Assembly: GCA_905250115.1 (NCBI GenBank)
Contig: CAJNOI010000002.1
Coordinates: forward strand, 903,115 to 967,114
From: Adineta steineri
Taxonomy: Eukaryota; Rotifera; Eurotatoria; Adinetida; Adinetidae
Length of the DNA stretch: 64,000 nt
Reading direction: 5' to 3'
The position numbers and the translations under genes were made by a program. Below, one piece after another: positions 14,201 to 29,136 of this stretch (position 1 is the stretch's first letter; each line of letters opens with the position of its first letter). Below the pieces are notes generated by a model. That model searched no databases. It was not told the origin of the DNA and saw only the letters and a program-made list of their open reading frames with translations.

Positions 14201-17200
14201 TTTATTTAATAATGAATTACTTTCAGAAAATGTGGTTATATATGTAGATTTATAGGTCAATTTATTGAATTTTTATTCTATATTTAAGGTTGTAATGCTC
14301 AAAACAATGGATAATGTTGCAACATTTTTTTCTTTACTGTTATTATTTATTTTTATCTTCAGGTAAGTGTCCATGAACACATCAATTTAAACTTAACTAT
14401 TAAAAATCTTCGAATATGTTCTATTGAAAAATTTAAAAGAAAGAACAAAAGTAGAAATACATATTCGTCGATTTCTAATAGATAGAATTTCTACTTAAAA
14501 TAACGCAAAACTTCTTCTCCAGTATTTTGGGTATGAATATTTTTGGTTGCAAATTTTGCAAATACATCAAAGTAAAACACAGCGAACATCTTGAATTTGA
14601 GTGTTCACGAAAAAACTTCGATTCTCTTTTATGGGCAACTTTAACTGTATTTCAAGTAATAATATAAAAAAAAAAGTTTCACAGATAAAACTTTTCTATT
14701 CGTACATGTCATTGCTGGGGTTGTTTTCCGTATGTTGTTATTGATGTTTATATAAAAACAAAAAAAAACCTTTCACACAGACCAATATGTTCACACACAC
14801 ACCCCAAAAAGAAAACTAGCAGTATAATGTCAGTCATTTCACTTGACATCTGTATCCTAAATATGCTATGCTTTCGATGTTCTTTTTTTCATTGCACAAA
14901 CAAACTTTATTCTGTTTTGTTGTGTTTTGTTTTCTTCTTTTCGATAATCGACAATTAGTATTCTTGGTATGCATTTATTTGGTGGTGAATTTTGTACATT
15001 ACAAGCATTCAATTCCACATCACATGAAGAATTTGACATGAAATGTCAATGTTGTTCATGTATTGAAATGGATTTATTAAAAAATCATACCGAACTCAAA
15101 GATTTAAGATGTATCCAAGAGAGAAAAAATTTCGATTCATTACGTTTTGCATTATTAACCGTATTTCAGGTATCAATTATATAAGACAAACTTGCCTATG
15201 AAATTAAATTTAGCATATTAATTACCTACTATCCTTATTTTGTCTTCTATTTTTTAAGCTTTATTAGACATATTTTGACTTGTATATATTTTCTTTCTTT
15301 TTCTTTTGCTTTCATTTCATTATGCACAACCGTACCATCCCGCTTTATATATTTCATTTTGATTGCTTATATGTAGAGTTTTGTTGTACTTTCATGAATT
15401 ATAAAATATTTTTTATATAGGTATTAACACAAGAAGATTGGAATGAAGTACTCTATAATGGAATGGAAAAAACAAGCGCTTGGGCAGCTTTATATTTTAT
15501 TGCATTGATGACATTTGGAAATTATGTTTTATTTAATCTACTTGTTGCTATTCTTGTTGAAGGATTTTCAACAGAGGTTAAACTAATTTTTTTTCTTTAT
15601 TTTAATTTATCGTTATTCTTGATGTTTTTTTCTCTAGAAAGGTACTGGTTCCGAGAGTGGAAGTAGTACTGATCGATTAGCTAAAGCTGATCCATTTAAA
15701 GTAAGATTTTATTTTGATTTCTAGCAAAGTAATTGACACTATAAATAAAAAAATTCATGACAGAACATATTTTAGTATTGATATCATCTAGGTCATAGCT
15801 TTTTACGAAGAATTATATATTGGAAGCTTTATTTCCGAAATATTCTAACATGATTATACGATCATTATCGTACATGTTTTTCTTTTAATATATTTATGAA
15901 ATCTCACTACTCAGGAACAAAGCTGTGAGAGTATGAACGTCAATACTGAATCATTTAGTAAACTATCATAGAATACATATAAACAAGAAATGTAAAATTG
16001 TATTAAAAAGAAACAGATTATGTTAGTAGGTTTTCTTAGTCTAGCATATTTTTCTTGTAATTGATATAATTCTAATTCATATATAATGCAAAATGAAGTG
16101 AAATGATAATTATTTTGTATCCTTGTTTAGACTCAAGCACTTTTAACAGGTGATGTTGAAACACCTGCCAATCCACATGAATTAATTACAGATGATATTA
16201 CAAGCACTAAAAATAGTAATCATGAAAATAAAAATTCTCGAACAAAAGGTTTCTATTTGTTTTTTTTTGTTATAATTTATTATAATGAATTTGTTTTTAT
16301 AGAAGTAAAAATAATGATTCCAAAAATTGCCATTAGTAACGATGATGAATTAAAATTACCAATGCTTCAAACACATTTACGACAAATAACGAATATTTCT
16401 ACTCCAACATCTCCATATAAATCCATAATAAAAACTCGTTCATCACAACCACAAACGCCATCATCAACATCAACAACAACATACAGTTATTATACATGTC
16501 CAACACGTTTTGATTCCTATCATACAAATGATGTAGCTCGTCGTTCATCTATAATAAGAAGATCGGCTAGTCAAGTGCAAATAAATAAACAAATTATCGA
16601 TGAAAATGATACTGAAAATGATGTTTCTGAATTATCACAATTAGATGATATAACAAAGCCGTCAACATCAATCGTTGAAAAAATAATTCCTAAACGACGT
16701 GATACTATATCTACCACTTCAATGTTACATTCAAATGAAAATCTTCATAAAAGACATTATAGTTTAAATGGAAATCATTCATATACAATTGTTAGTAATG
16801 ATAATTCTTCCGTAACAGTTTTAAGTAAATCATCACAAAAATATTTTACTCCATGTGCTCCAACTCCTCCACTACCAGTACCATATTCAAAAAATAATAT
16901 GCGAAATTCCTTAATACAATCAAATTATAGACAACAACAGGAGAAGTTAACTCCTATGCGACGAGCAAAATCTCATCGACCATCATCAACATCATCATCA
17001 ACAACAACTTTATATAGACGTTTCATGCAACGTGATGGAAAATTAATTGAACAAGATATCGATAATTTACATCCATCTACAAAACGACGATCAACATTAG
17101 ATAATTCTTCTTATCCAATGGGACAAATAGAAACAGCAAGTATTTATGAAACACCAAAACATGAAGAATATATACAATATACACCATCTCATAAAACGAA

Positions 17201-19723
17201 TACCATTCGATTAGTTACAGATACGAATTTAAATACACAATCAATAATTAATAATCAAAGTGATATGCAATTAGATCTTGTCAACGATGATCGACAAGAA
17301 GTTGGAGTAAGTCAATAATATATAGCTGTTTTTGAGTGTTTACTTTAAACTAAATGATGTGTCAGATTGAGAATAAATCATATGTATTTCGTGGTGATAT
17401 ATTGTATAAGTTTAATCATTTATCATAGCTCGAAAATGTCATTAGCAGATATTCAAGTATGATAAATATACTTGTCATTAAATACTATTAATACGATAAG
17501 TGAATGTAGTTAACCTTTACTATAACTGAATTATATCAGATATTCTACTATAATCTATTAATAGATGAATTATCTGAAAATATCTTTTTGTTTATTTAGC
17601 TTATGCAAGCATGTCTATATCGTATATGTGGACAACGAATTTATCACTATTTAGAAAAACGAAGGGATTATTCTCTTTATTTGTTTTCACCAGAGAATCG
17701 GTAAATATGCTTTTTTTTTCTTATTAAAAACCCAATAAATTTTATCTTATAGATTACGTAAAGCATTAAAGTGTTTAATCCAAAAAAAATCATTTGATTA
17801 TACGGTTCTATTTTTTATTGCACTTAATTGTATAACACTTGCGATGGAACGTCCATCAATTCCAGCAATAAGTCTTGTATGCCTTTTATTTATTAATAAA
17901 AATTTAATAAAATCAAAAACTGATTTTTATTTAGGAACGTCAATTTTTAAATTATACAAATTATATATTTACAGTTATATTTAGTATTGAAATGATAATC
18001 AAAATCATATCGAATGGTCTTATATGTGGACAACATACATATTTACATACAGGTTGGAATGTTATGGATGGTTCACTAGTTATTATATCTATTATCGATA
18101 TTGCAACAATGAATCGTACTAGTGTTGGTGTTTCCAGTACATCTACAAATAATGAATCAGATGCAACGACACGAATATTTAGTATGTTACGAGTTTTTCG
18201 ACTATTAAGAACATTGAGACCATTACGAGGTAAGCAGAAAAAAACAACAATAGTGATTTTTATTTAAAATTTATAATATGTTATTTTATAGTTATTAGTC
18301 GAGCACCTGGCCTTAAACTTGTTGTTCAAACATTACTTTCATCACTAAGACCTATTGGTCATATTGTTGTTATTTGTTGTACATTTTTTATTATTTTTGG
18401 CATTCTTGGCGTTCAGGTAAATAAGTTATTAATTATTTGTTGCTCGATAAATTTTTTTTATGAGTAATTGTACATGCTGAATTACAAAACTAATAAGAAT
18501 CTACTTTAATATTTCCTTATATTTTCAGAACTCAGTTACAATTAAATTGATCGATCTATAGATAGAGTAACATTAGCATGTGACTCATAAGTGAGATTAT
18601 ATTAAATATTCTACCATTACTTGTGCTTCGAGTGTTTTTCAGAAGTTTTACTATCAGAATGCACTTAGAGGAGAGTAGCATGAGGACACTAGAATTAATT
18701 GATTTATATGATTCATGAGTTAGTTTTAATTGAATTTTGATAAAAAGCTAGAGCAGAAAATGTTGATTTCGCATCAAGTTGAATTCTTCTATAAAAATTA
18801 CTAAACATTAACTCTCAACACTTCCTTTACTGTGAAATCCATTTGTTAGAATTATCATTTATATACTAATTTAAACTTTTTTATTGGATTCAATTTTGTG
18901 TATGAAAAAATGTTTAATCTATTATATTCTTTCTTTTCATAGCTTTTCAAAGGAAAATTTTATTATTGTGAAGGTGCACTTGCTCGTGATGTAATAACAA
19001 GACATCAATGTGAAACTATGGCTGATCATCGATGGAGAAATCAACAATATAATTTTGACAATTTAGGCCAAGTATATAAATTAAAAATCATTATAAATAT
19101 AACGGACTTATCTATTTTCTTTAGGCATTACTTGCATTATTTGTTTTAGCATCACGTGATGGTTGGGTACAAATTATGTATAATGGTATTGATGCTGTTG
19201 GTATTGATATGCAACCAATAAGGAATCATAATGAAGCTAAATTAATCTATTTTATATCATTTTTATTACTTGTTGGCTTTTTTGTTCTGAATATGTTTGT
19301 TGGTGTTGTTGTGGAAAATTTTCATAAATGTCGTGCTGAACAAGAACGTGAAGAAAAAGCACGACGTACAGCTAAACGAGCAAAAAAAATTGAACGTAAA
19401 CGACGNNNNNNNNNNCATCCGATATTCGTACAAGTACAGATGTTTTATATCGACCAAGTCCAACTGTATCGCATCATCGTTCGAATACAGTTCCAACACG
19501 TCATCGAAAAATTCCATCAACTAAAACATCTAAACAACAAACAACACATCTTTCACCAACATATAAACGAAATGAAACTTCAAAACCACGATCATCATCA
19601 TCATCTTCACGACCATTTTCTCCATCATCATTAAAAGCACATCCAAAACGACGCATACGACTTATTGATGATACAGATGAAGGTGAATCACTATCTGTTA
19701 GTATGGTCCAACGTGATGATTAA
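11199..19723 (+). CDS. CACNA1G-like: T-type (Cav3) voltage-gated calcium channel alpha-1 subunit, domain IV missing in gap
   Basis: Low-voltage-activated calcium channel pore subunit of the plasma membrane. About 18 exons join in frame. Exon 1 (to 11773) carries the N-terminus and domain I S1-S3. Exon 2 (11840-12121) has the S4 [12 protein letters not shown]. Exons 3-4 hold a Cys-rich turret, the filter residue in LESWVNIMY and the IS6 segment. Domain II (13600-15576) has an arginine-rich S4 and filter QEDWNEV. Domain III (17753-19405) has filter SRDGWVQ, so E, E and D match the Cav3 EEDD pattern. IIIS6 runs into [12 protein letters not shown], as in vertebrate Cav3. The 10-N gap then intervenes, and the sequence resumes in a Ser/Arg-rich C-terminal tail ending at TAA 19721. 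Domain IV is therefore absent from the assembly, not shown to be absent from the gene. The I-II linker has a poly-Asp run and the II-III linker is long (16303-17306). The start follows a short uORF. Confidence 0.95.
14523..14655 (+). other. Cav3 alternative exon A (short domain II S5-P turret)
   Basis: A 133-bp exon bounded by CTCCAG and GTAATA. It continues the split Ser codon from the exon ending at 14362 and reads [11 protein letters not shown] at the start and [16 protein letters not shown] at the end. This short, vertebrate-like turret is an alternative to the exon at 14959-15169. Both begin and end in the same phase and encode the same structural segment, so only one can be used per mRNA. 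Confidence 0.85.
14959..15169 (+). other. Cav3 alternative exon B (long, Cys-rich domain II turret)
   Basis: A 211-bp exon bounded by ATTAG and GTATCA. It reads [12 protein letters not shown] at the start and [16 protein letters not shown] at the end, with a 70-residue turret rich in cysteine (MKCQCCSC). Lengths 133 and 211 are both 1 modulo 3, so including both or neither shifts the frame. That is the hallmark of mutually exclusive exons. Either joins to the filter exon at 15421 (VLTQEDW). Confidence 0.85.
19406..19415. other. Assembly gap (10 N) inside the Cav3 gene
   Basis: Ten N fall between the III-IV linker and the distal C-terminal tail of the channel. In this family domain IV, about 250 residues plus introns, belongs exactly here, so the true missing DNA is probably over 1 kb. 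Confidence 0.85.
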
Positions 19724-20090
19724 TAATAAATTTGAAAATTCCGTCCAAAAAAACAAATAAATAACAATATAGAGATATATGACAGACAACAGTCTCTGTC
19801 AGATAGGAAAAAATAAATAAATTATCTGTATTTATATTCTCATCTATTAATATTTAAATTTAGAAAGAGTGCGTCGGATAAATAACATCAAATAAATCTT
19901 TTCTTTCTTTATTCTTCTTCTTCTTGTTCGTTGTTTTGTCTTATCTTTTATTCTACCGGTTGACGCATCTCTTGTTTTTTTTTCATTGTGTGTTTGTGTT
20001 CGTTGCATATCAAGGTTTTTTTTTCTTGTTTTATTTCTCTTCTTTTTTTTTGGAATAGAAAAAGAAAAACAAATATTAAAGGTGAAACAT
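19724..20090. other. Converging 3' ends of Cav3 and NVL
   Basis: This holds the 3' untranslated sequence of both genes. AATAAA-like signals are present on the + strand shortly after the channel stop, and T-rich tracts correspond to A-rich sequence downstream of the NVL stop. No gene is seen. Confidence 0.6.
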
Positions 20091-23612
<3,522 letters not shown>

Positions 23613-23847
23613 CTGAAATAATAATAAACATAAAAGTTCACTTATTTCTTTCTTTATTTCGGAAAAAAAACACAATAAGATAGTACGATGAATTTTGATT
23701 AAATAAGCTAACAATAAAATATTCTATCGGCTGAAACAAAACAACATAAACAACATGTTTTCTTTTTTTTCTGCAATGATGCTAAATTATACACAAATCT
23801 GTATCTACATATATGTATATAATGTTTGTTTGTTCGGTTTTTTTCGT

Positions 23848-25535
23848 TCATGTAAATTCAACATGATTTTCCCAAAAAGCAATAACTGCTTGTGAATATT
23901 TTTTATTTGCAATTTTTGATGAAATCCATTTTGATTGTTTTTCATTAATTAATTTAATACGAAATGATATACCATCGTGATTATTTCGTACAGCTTCAAT
24001 TTTTTCAACTTGATTCGTTTCATCAATTGTACCTTGATCATTTATCGAATTATCTGTTGTAGATTTTTCATGATTATGAATATCACTATCATTAAGAATT
24101 GAAGAAATTGATGATGTTGAACTTGGTGTAATATGAAGACGAAGATTAATTGTTGTTGGTTCACAAATATTTATTTCTTTAGGTGGAGTTCTATCAGAAA
24201 ATATACTACTATTATTATTAGTATTATTATTTTTATCTTCGATAGTCATTGATAATTGTTCATTAGACGTTCTTTTAGGTTTTGGAGTTATTGAAAGATC
24301 TTTTCGTGCTTTCTTTGTTAATGATTCATCTTCAGTAGTAGTAGTAGTATCATCATCTTCATCATCATTTGAGCTTCCATTTTTAGCTAGAAGATAAAAA
24401 TAAGGAATTCTTAATCAATTTAAATATAAACTTACACATCGTTGTAATACGAGAATTTGTTTGATTCACAATTTTACGACTTGAATGACGACGACTTGAT
24501 GGTGATTCCTCAGGAGATAAACTAAGTTTTTTTCGTGGACTATGACGTTTACTACTTCGTGTATCTTCATCATCATCATCATCGTCTTCATCATCCTCAT
24601 CTTCATCGTTCTTATTCGAAGTAGTACCATTTTCTGAAGTTATATCTTGATATTCATCACTTTCATAATTTTTATCACTTTCATTCGCGTTTGTATTTTT
24701 CGATTTTTTTGTTGATAATTTACTTTTTCTTTTTGATGTTGTAGATTTTTGTTCATTAGTTTTGCTTTTTAATTTTTCTTCAAAATCTTTCATTAAATCT
24801 GGACAATTTAAATTACGTTTTTGTTCCCACTAAAAGAAATAATATTACATTTAGTTTTATATATATTCAATAAGAAATTTTCTTCTACTGCTATTAAAAT
24901 GTATCACAGAAAAAAAGTTTCATCATGATAATCTATCATTCTAATATTTCTATTACTATTTAATTAAATATTAATATAGCTATTGTATTAGTTAGTTTAT
25001 GTTAATATGTAAGAAAATAAAAATCTATATAATTAGTATTTGTGATAATTTACTTCGTTATTTTACTATAAAAATTGCTCTGTAAACTTAGAAAATTTTA
25101 TTAGTACTTGTCTTGTATAAAATATTTTGCAGTACCACTCAGATAAATGAATGTACATTCCTAAGATATGATTTAATCAAATTTAATATTGGATTTATCT
25201 ACTTAAGCTTCCTCTATCAACTTTAATTTAAGGCATTAAACTAATATCATCCTATTTGAATAATTTTCTTTACAATCAAAAAAAGAAGTTCGCCGATATT
25301 TGTTGAGTAGAAAGTATTTAATCGAAAAGCAAATGTATTTTTATAAAATATATCGAAATCTTACCGTATTATATGCCTCTGTATAACCTTGCCATTTGAG
25401 GAAATATTCGATTTTTTTTCCTCGAACTCGTTTATCAAGAATAGCTTCGACTACATATTCATGTTCATGTTCGGATTCATCGCCATGATTCGAATTTGTT
25501 TCACGTTGACGTTTTCTTAATGATACATTAACCAT
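23848..25535 (-). CDS. HP1-like chromobox protein with long acidic hinge
   Basis: Heterochromatin protein 1 family. In the family the chromodomain reads methylated H3K9 and the chromoshadow domain dimerises and binds partners. Three exons (25535-25365, 24829-24436, 24386-23848) give 367 residues. The chromodomain at about residues 27-75 has [18 protein letters not shown] and NTWE, so the aromatic cage residues are present. A hinge of over 200 residues follows, with Lys/Ser/Thr-rich, poly-Asp/Glu and SPRKK stretches. The C-terminal 45 residues (ISFRIKLI, then [13 protein letters not shown]) align with the end of a chromoshadow domain, like QIVIAFYEERLTW in vertebrate HP1. Typical HP1 proteins are about 190-210 residues, so the length comes from the hinge. 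It starts only 62 bp after the NARS2 stop. Confidence 0.88.
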
Positions 25536-25597
25536 TTGTTTTCGTTTATTTTCTGCAAAATATTATCTGAAAAATAGAACAAATCAAACGAATTTAT
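25536..25597 (-). promoter_or_regulatory. 62-bp intercistronic spacer with splice-acceptor-like sites
   Basis: Between the NARS2 stop and the HP1-like ATG there are 62 bases. Read on the minus strand they contain TTGTTCTATTTTTCAG and, 14 bases later, ATTTTGCAG, then a short leader to the ATG. No room for a conventional promoter is evident. The arrangement fits a trans-splice acceptor inside a polycistronic transcript. A bidirectional or embedded promoter cannot be excluded. Confidence 0.45.
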
Positions 25598-28202
25598 TTA
25601 TGCATTACAATTTTGATAGAAACGAGGAAATAATATAACATCTCGAATATTATCAATACCAGTAATAGCCATTAAAAATCTTTCTATACCTAAACCAAAA
25701 CCACCAGTTGGCATTCCACCAAAACGTCTTATATCAAGATACCATTGTAAATCATGTGTTATATCTAATTCATCTAAACATAATTTTAATTGTTCATAAC
25801 GATGTTCTCGAAGACTTCCACCTGATAATTCACCAATAGATGGATAGATAAAATCAAAATTAGCAACTGTTGTATTATCATCATTAGTTAACATATAGAA
25901 TGGTTTTAATTTTTTTGGATAATTAATTATAAAAAATGCTTGATTATTCATTATTGTTTTACAAAGATAACTTTCATGTGCACGAGTAAAATCTCCATTA
26001 TCGGGAAAATCATGAAAATCAGTACTTTTTCTTAAATGTTCAACTGCTTGTTGGTAACTTATTCTTGGATAAGTTTCTTGATTAAGAAATTGTTCAATAT
26101 ATTTCGATTGTATATTATGATTAGCTAAATATTTAAATTCTTCAGAACATTTGTTATATATTTGTGTAGCAACTGTACGTAAAAGATGAATGTAAATATC
26201 AAGTAATTGATCTAATTTAGTTAGACCTAGAAAAAGAAAGAGAATAAATAAATAAATAATAAGTAAGATGAATTCAAAATAGTATAACGACTTTCTCATT
26301 AACAAGAAATATTTCATATTCGAAAGATGACGCCAGAATGCGTTTGAAGATTTAGAACAATGTTAAATCTTTCTAAAGTTCATAAATTTAAAAATAAACG
26401 AAATTTTTATTTTGTGTAATAACTAAAACAAAATGTTTACTTCTATTTAATTATTGATAAACAATTGAGTTGTAGATCTATTTTCATATGAAATACGTGA
26501 GAAAAGTGGTCTTACATTTTTTGTATACAAAATCGATTAGTAAAGAAAATTTTTGTACAATGATAAGACGTTATATTCATTCTTTTATCTTTTTTTAGAA
26601 TAAACAAATGTTATACTTAGTATTTTAAACGTATATACACATAATTGCTTGTATAATGATTTATAAGTAGAAGGATAAAATACGAGAAAAGATAAGAATA
26701 AATTAGTATATGAATTACATCTATTTTTTCTTTGAAAATGTCGAGCATAACAGGAAGATAAGAAAAAAAAGTGAAGAATGATTTATTGTCTATGTAATTT
26801 CATATCATAAAAGGAAATATAACTCTCTGTCAACACTGTTACAAATGAGCTACATTATAAGTTTAATTTTTGCTAATTTAAACGTTGTTTTATTAACTGA
26901 ATAAATTGAAATCATATTCATAAAATAAACTATTTAAGATAGAAAGAATATTTTTATATGGACACAGCATGTGCATTTCCTCTCGTTTTTTTTCTTTCGT
27001 CAGTATTAAAGTAACACCATAACACATGTATATTTCGTCTACATATATTCTTTCATTCTGATATCGTGAATATGTACACGTTGTTTGCTATGATAACGTT
27101 TAGATATAACTAACTAAAAAATGTTTCCAAATATGTGAAAACATCACATGTTGTTTTTTTTCGTATGGATGCTAATGATTTTTATTTCATTGAGGATATA
27201 TATATTTAATACATATGTATCATTCATTTCACGTCATATACACTAGCGAGTTTTCCTATGGCTATCATCCTATATATACACATAAATCTTTATATATAAA
27301 TCAAACTATCGAGTTTTGAATACGTTTCGACTTACCAGCAATTTCCACTTCTAACATCCAAAATTCTGCTAAATGAAATCGACTTAAATTTTTATCTGCA
27401 CGAAATGTTGGGTTAAGTGTATAGACACGTCCAAAACCACTAATTAAAAAATAATAATAAGTTTAAATAGAAAAATATAGTTATTTCTTTATTACTTTGC
27501 TGCTGTTTCAAGATGTAACTGTCCCGAAACAGTTAAATAAACTTGTGTATTAAAATATTCTTTTTCTTTCTGAGTTACTTTTGATTGATATGGTTGAATA
27601 CGAAATGTTTCACCACCACCTTCACAATCATTTTTCGTTAAACATGGTGTTTGTATTTGTATAAAATTATGATTATGAAAATATTCATATAAACTAAATG
27701 TTAATTGATGACGTAAACGAAATATAGCTTGTGCAAGTGGTGATCGAAGACGAAGATGTTCATCTTGACGTAACGTTAATAATGTTTCATCAGTTTTTGG
27801 TTTAAATGGATAATGAGATGTATCACATGAATTTATTAAATTAATATTTTCAGCAACAAATTCAAATTCTTGTTTTGGATGTGTACTTTTAACAAGTTTA
27901 CCTTGTACATTTATTGAACAACCATGTGTTAAACGAGGTAAATCAGGATGATCATCTAATGATGCAACAACTTGTAAATGTTTTCGATTATTTGTTAATG
28001 AACCATCGAAGAGATCAAGAAAATAATGTGTTTTTAACTTTCTTATATTAAGAAGATAACCAATAAGATTTATAGATTGATTTAAAGGTTTTTTATCATA
28101 GATTTCACGTATTGTTAATGGATATAATGAATGACTAAAGCGATATGATATAGATGTTGTTGTTACTCGTCGTAGTTGAAGTAATAATGGTAGGCGAAAC
28201 AT
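25598..28202 (-). CDS. NARS2: Mitochondrial asparaginyl-tRNA synthetase
   Basis: Class II aminoacyl-tRNA synthetase charging mitochondrial tRNA-Asn. Three exons: 28202-27496, 27439-27336 and 26226-25598, with a 1.1-kb second intron unlike the short introns elsewhere. The basic N-terminus ([20 protein letters not shown]) looks like a mitochondrial presequence. An OB-fold anticodon-binding domain follows ([20 protein letters not shown]). The catalytic core has [10 protein letters not shown], motif 2 [16 protein letters not shown] and motif 3 [15 protein letters not shown], ending [13 protein letters not shown]. The split codon AA|T across intron 1 preserves the family sequence. The start is the first ATG (28202). 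The carboxyl extension seen in cytosolic enzymes is absent, which supports the mitochondrial call. Confidence 0.93.
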
Positions 28203-29136
28203 CAAAAATTAAAAAATAATGCAAAAAGTTTTTTTTTGTTTCATTATAAATTTATACGAACATCGTTTTTTCATAAAGAAAAAAGTTTATATTTAGTAAG
28301 TCTTCTGATGACAAAAGAAGAATAAACTTTAAATTCTAAGAGAATACTATTGATCATTAAAAATTTATGGAAAAAGTTTTAAAGAATGAATTATTTGTAA
28401 TAAATATTATCTATCTCCGTATTCAATGAAACTAAAAGAATTCTAAATCTTACTCATAATTGATCAGATCAATTTTAAAATTTTTTTTGAAATATCGAAA
28501 TGTAAATATTATGTTAAAATTGTTTATTTTTGTAAAGTATATTGAAGATAAATATTTACTTTAACCCTGAGGAGAAAAAATCAATTTTTCTAATAGTTGA
28601 TTATTAAATAGTACATTTGACTTTGCTTATTTAAATTTTACAAAAAAAAAATGCTTTACGTTTCTCTTACAATCATAGTTTTAATTTAAATCTAATCTAG
28701 AATAATATAATGAAATATAGCTAAATCAAAGAAAATGCTACAAGATTATTGAATGATTTAACTGAGGTAATATAAAACTGATTTTCATGTACATTTTTAA
28801 CCGATATATTTTAGACAAGGTCATAGTCAGGGGTGTGTGCTAAAGGTGACAGGGCACCTCCCCTGGAAGAAAAATACCTGGAGTGAAGAGCACTTTAGAG
28901 AAGCTACGTTCAGGGAGAAATGCTTTTCTATTGGCGTGCATTCCCCTTGAAAATATATGGTTACCCTACTAATTTTAAATTAAAAAGTTTATATGAATGA
29001 CTATTACGAGTGATATAATATTGTCTAAGAAATTTCCATTTGAAATATTAAAAATGTAAATAATAAAGACAAGAGCAATGTGTTGCTATGTATTAAATAC
29101 AAATTATTTCGATTGTTTTTTTTTCTGAATAAAATA
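28203..29136. other. Divergent intergenic region (NARS2 / BAF-like gene)
   Basis: Mostly AT-rich non-coding DNA between two divergently transcribed genes, so promoters for both are expected here. A markedly GC-richer patch at about 28814-28975 contains imperfect self-complementarity (AGGGGTGTGTGC against GCACCTCCCCT). It has no open frame and may be an old repeat fragment. Nothing else is recognised. Confidence 0.5.

Noticed and set aside
19176..19634. Frames reading through the 10-N gap
   Set aside because: They join sequences across unknown bases; the frame after the gap differs from the true tail frame.
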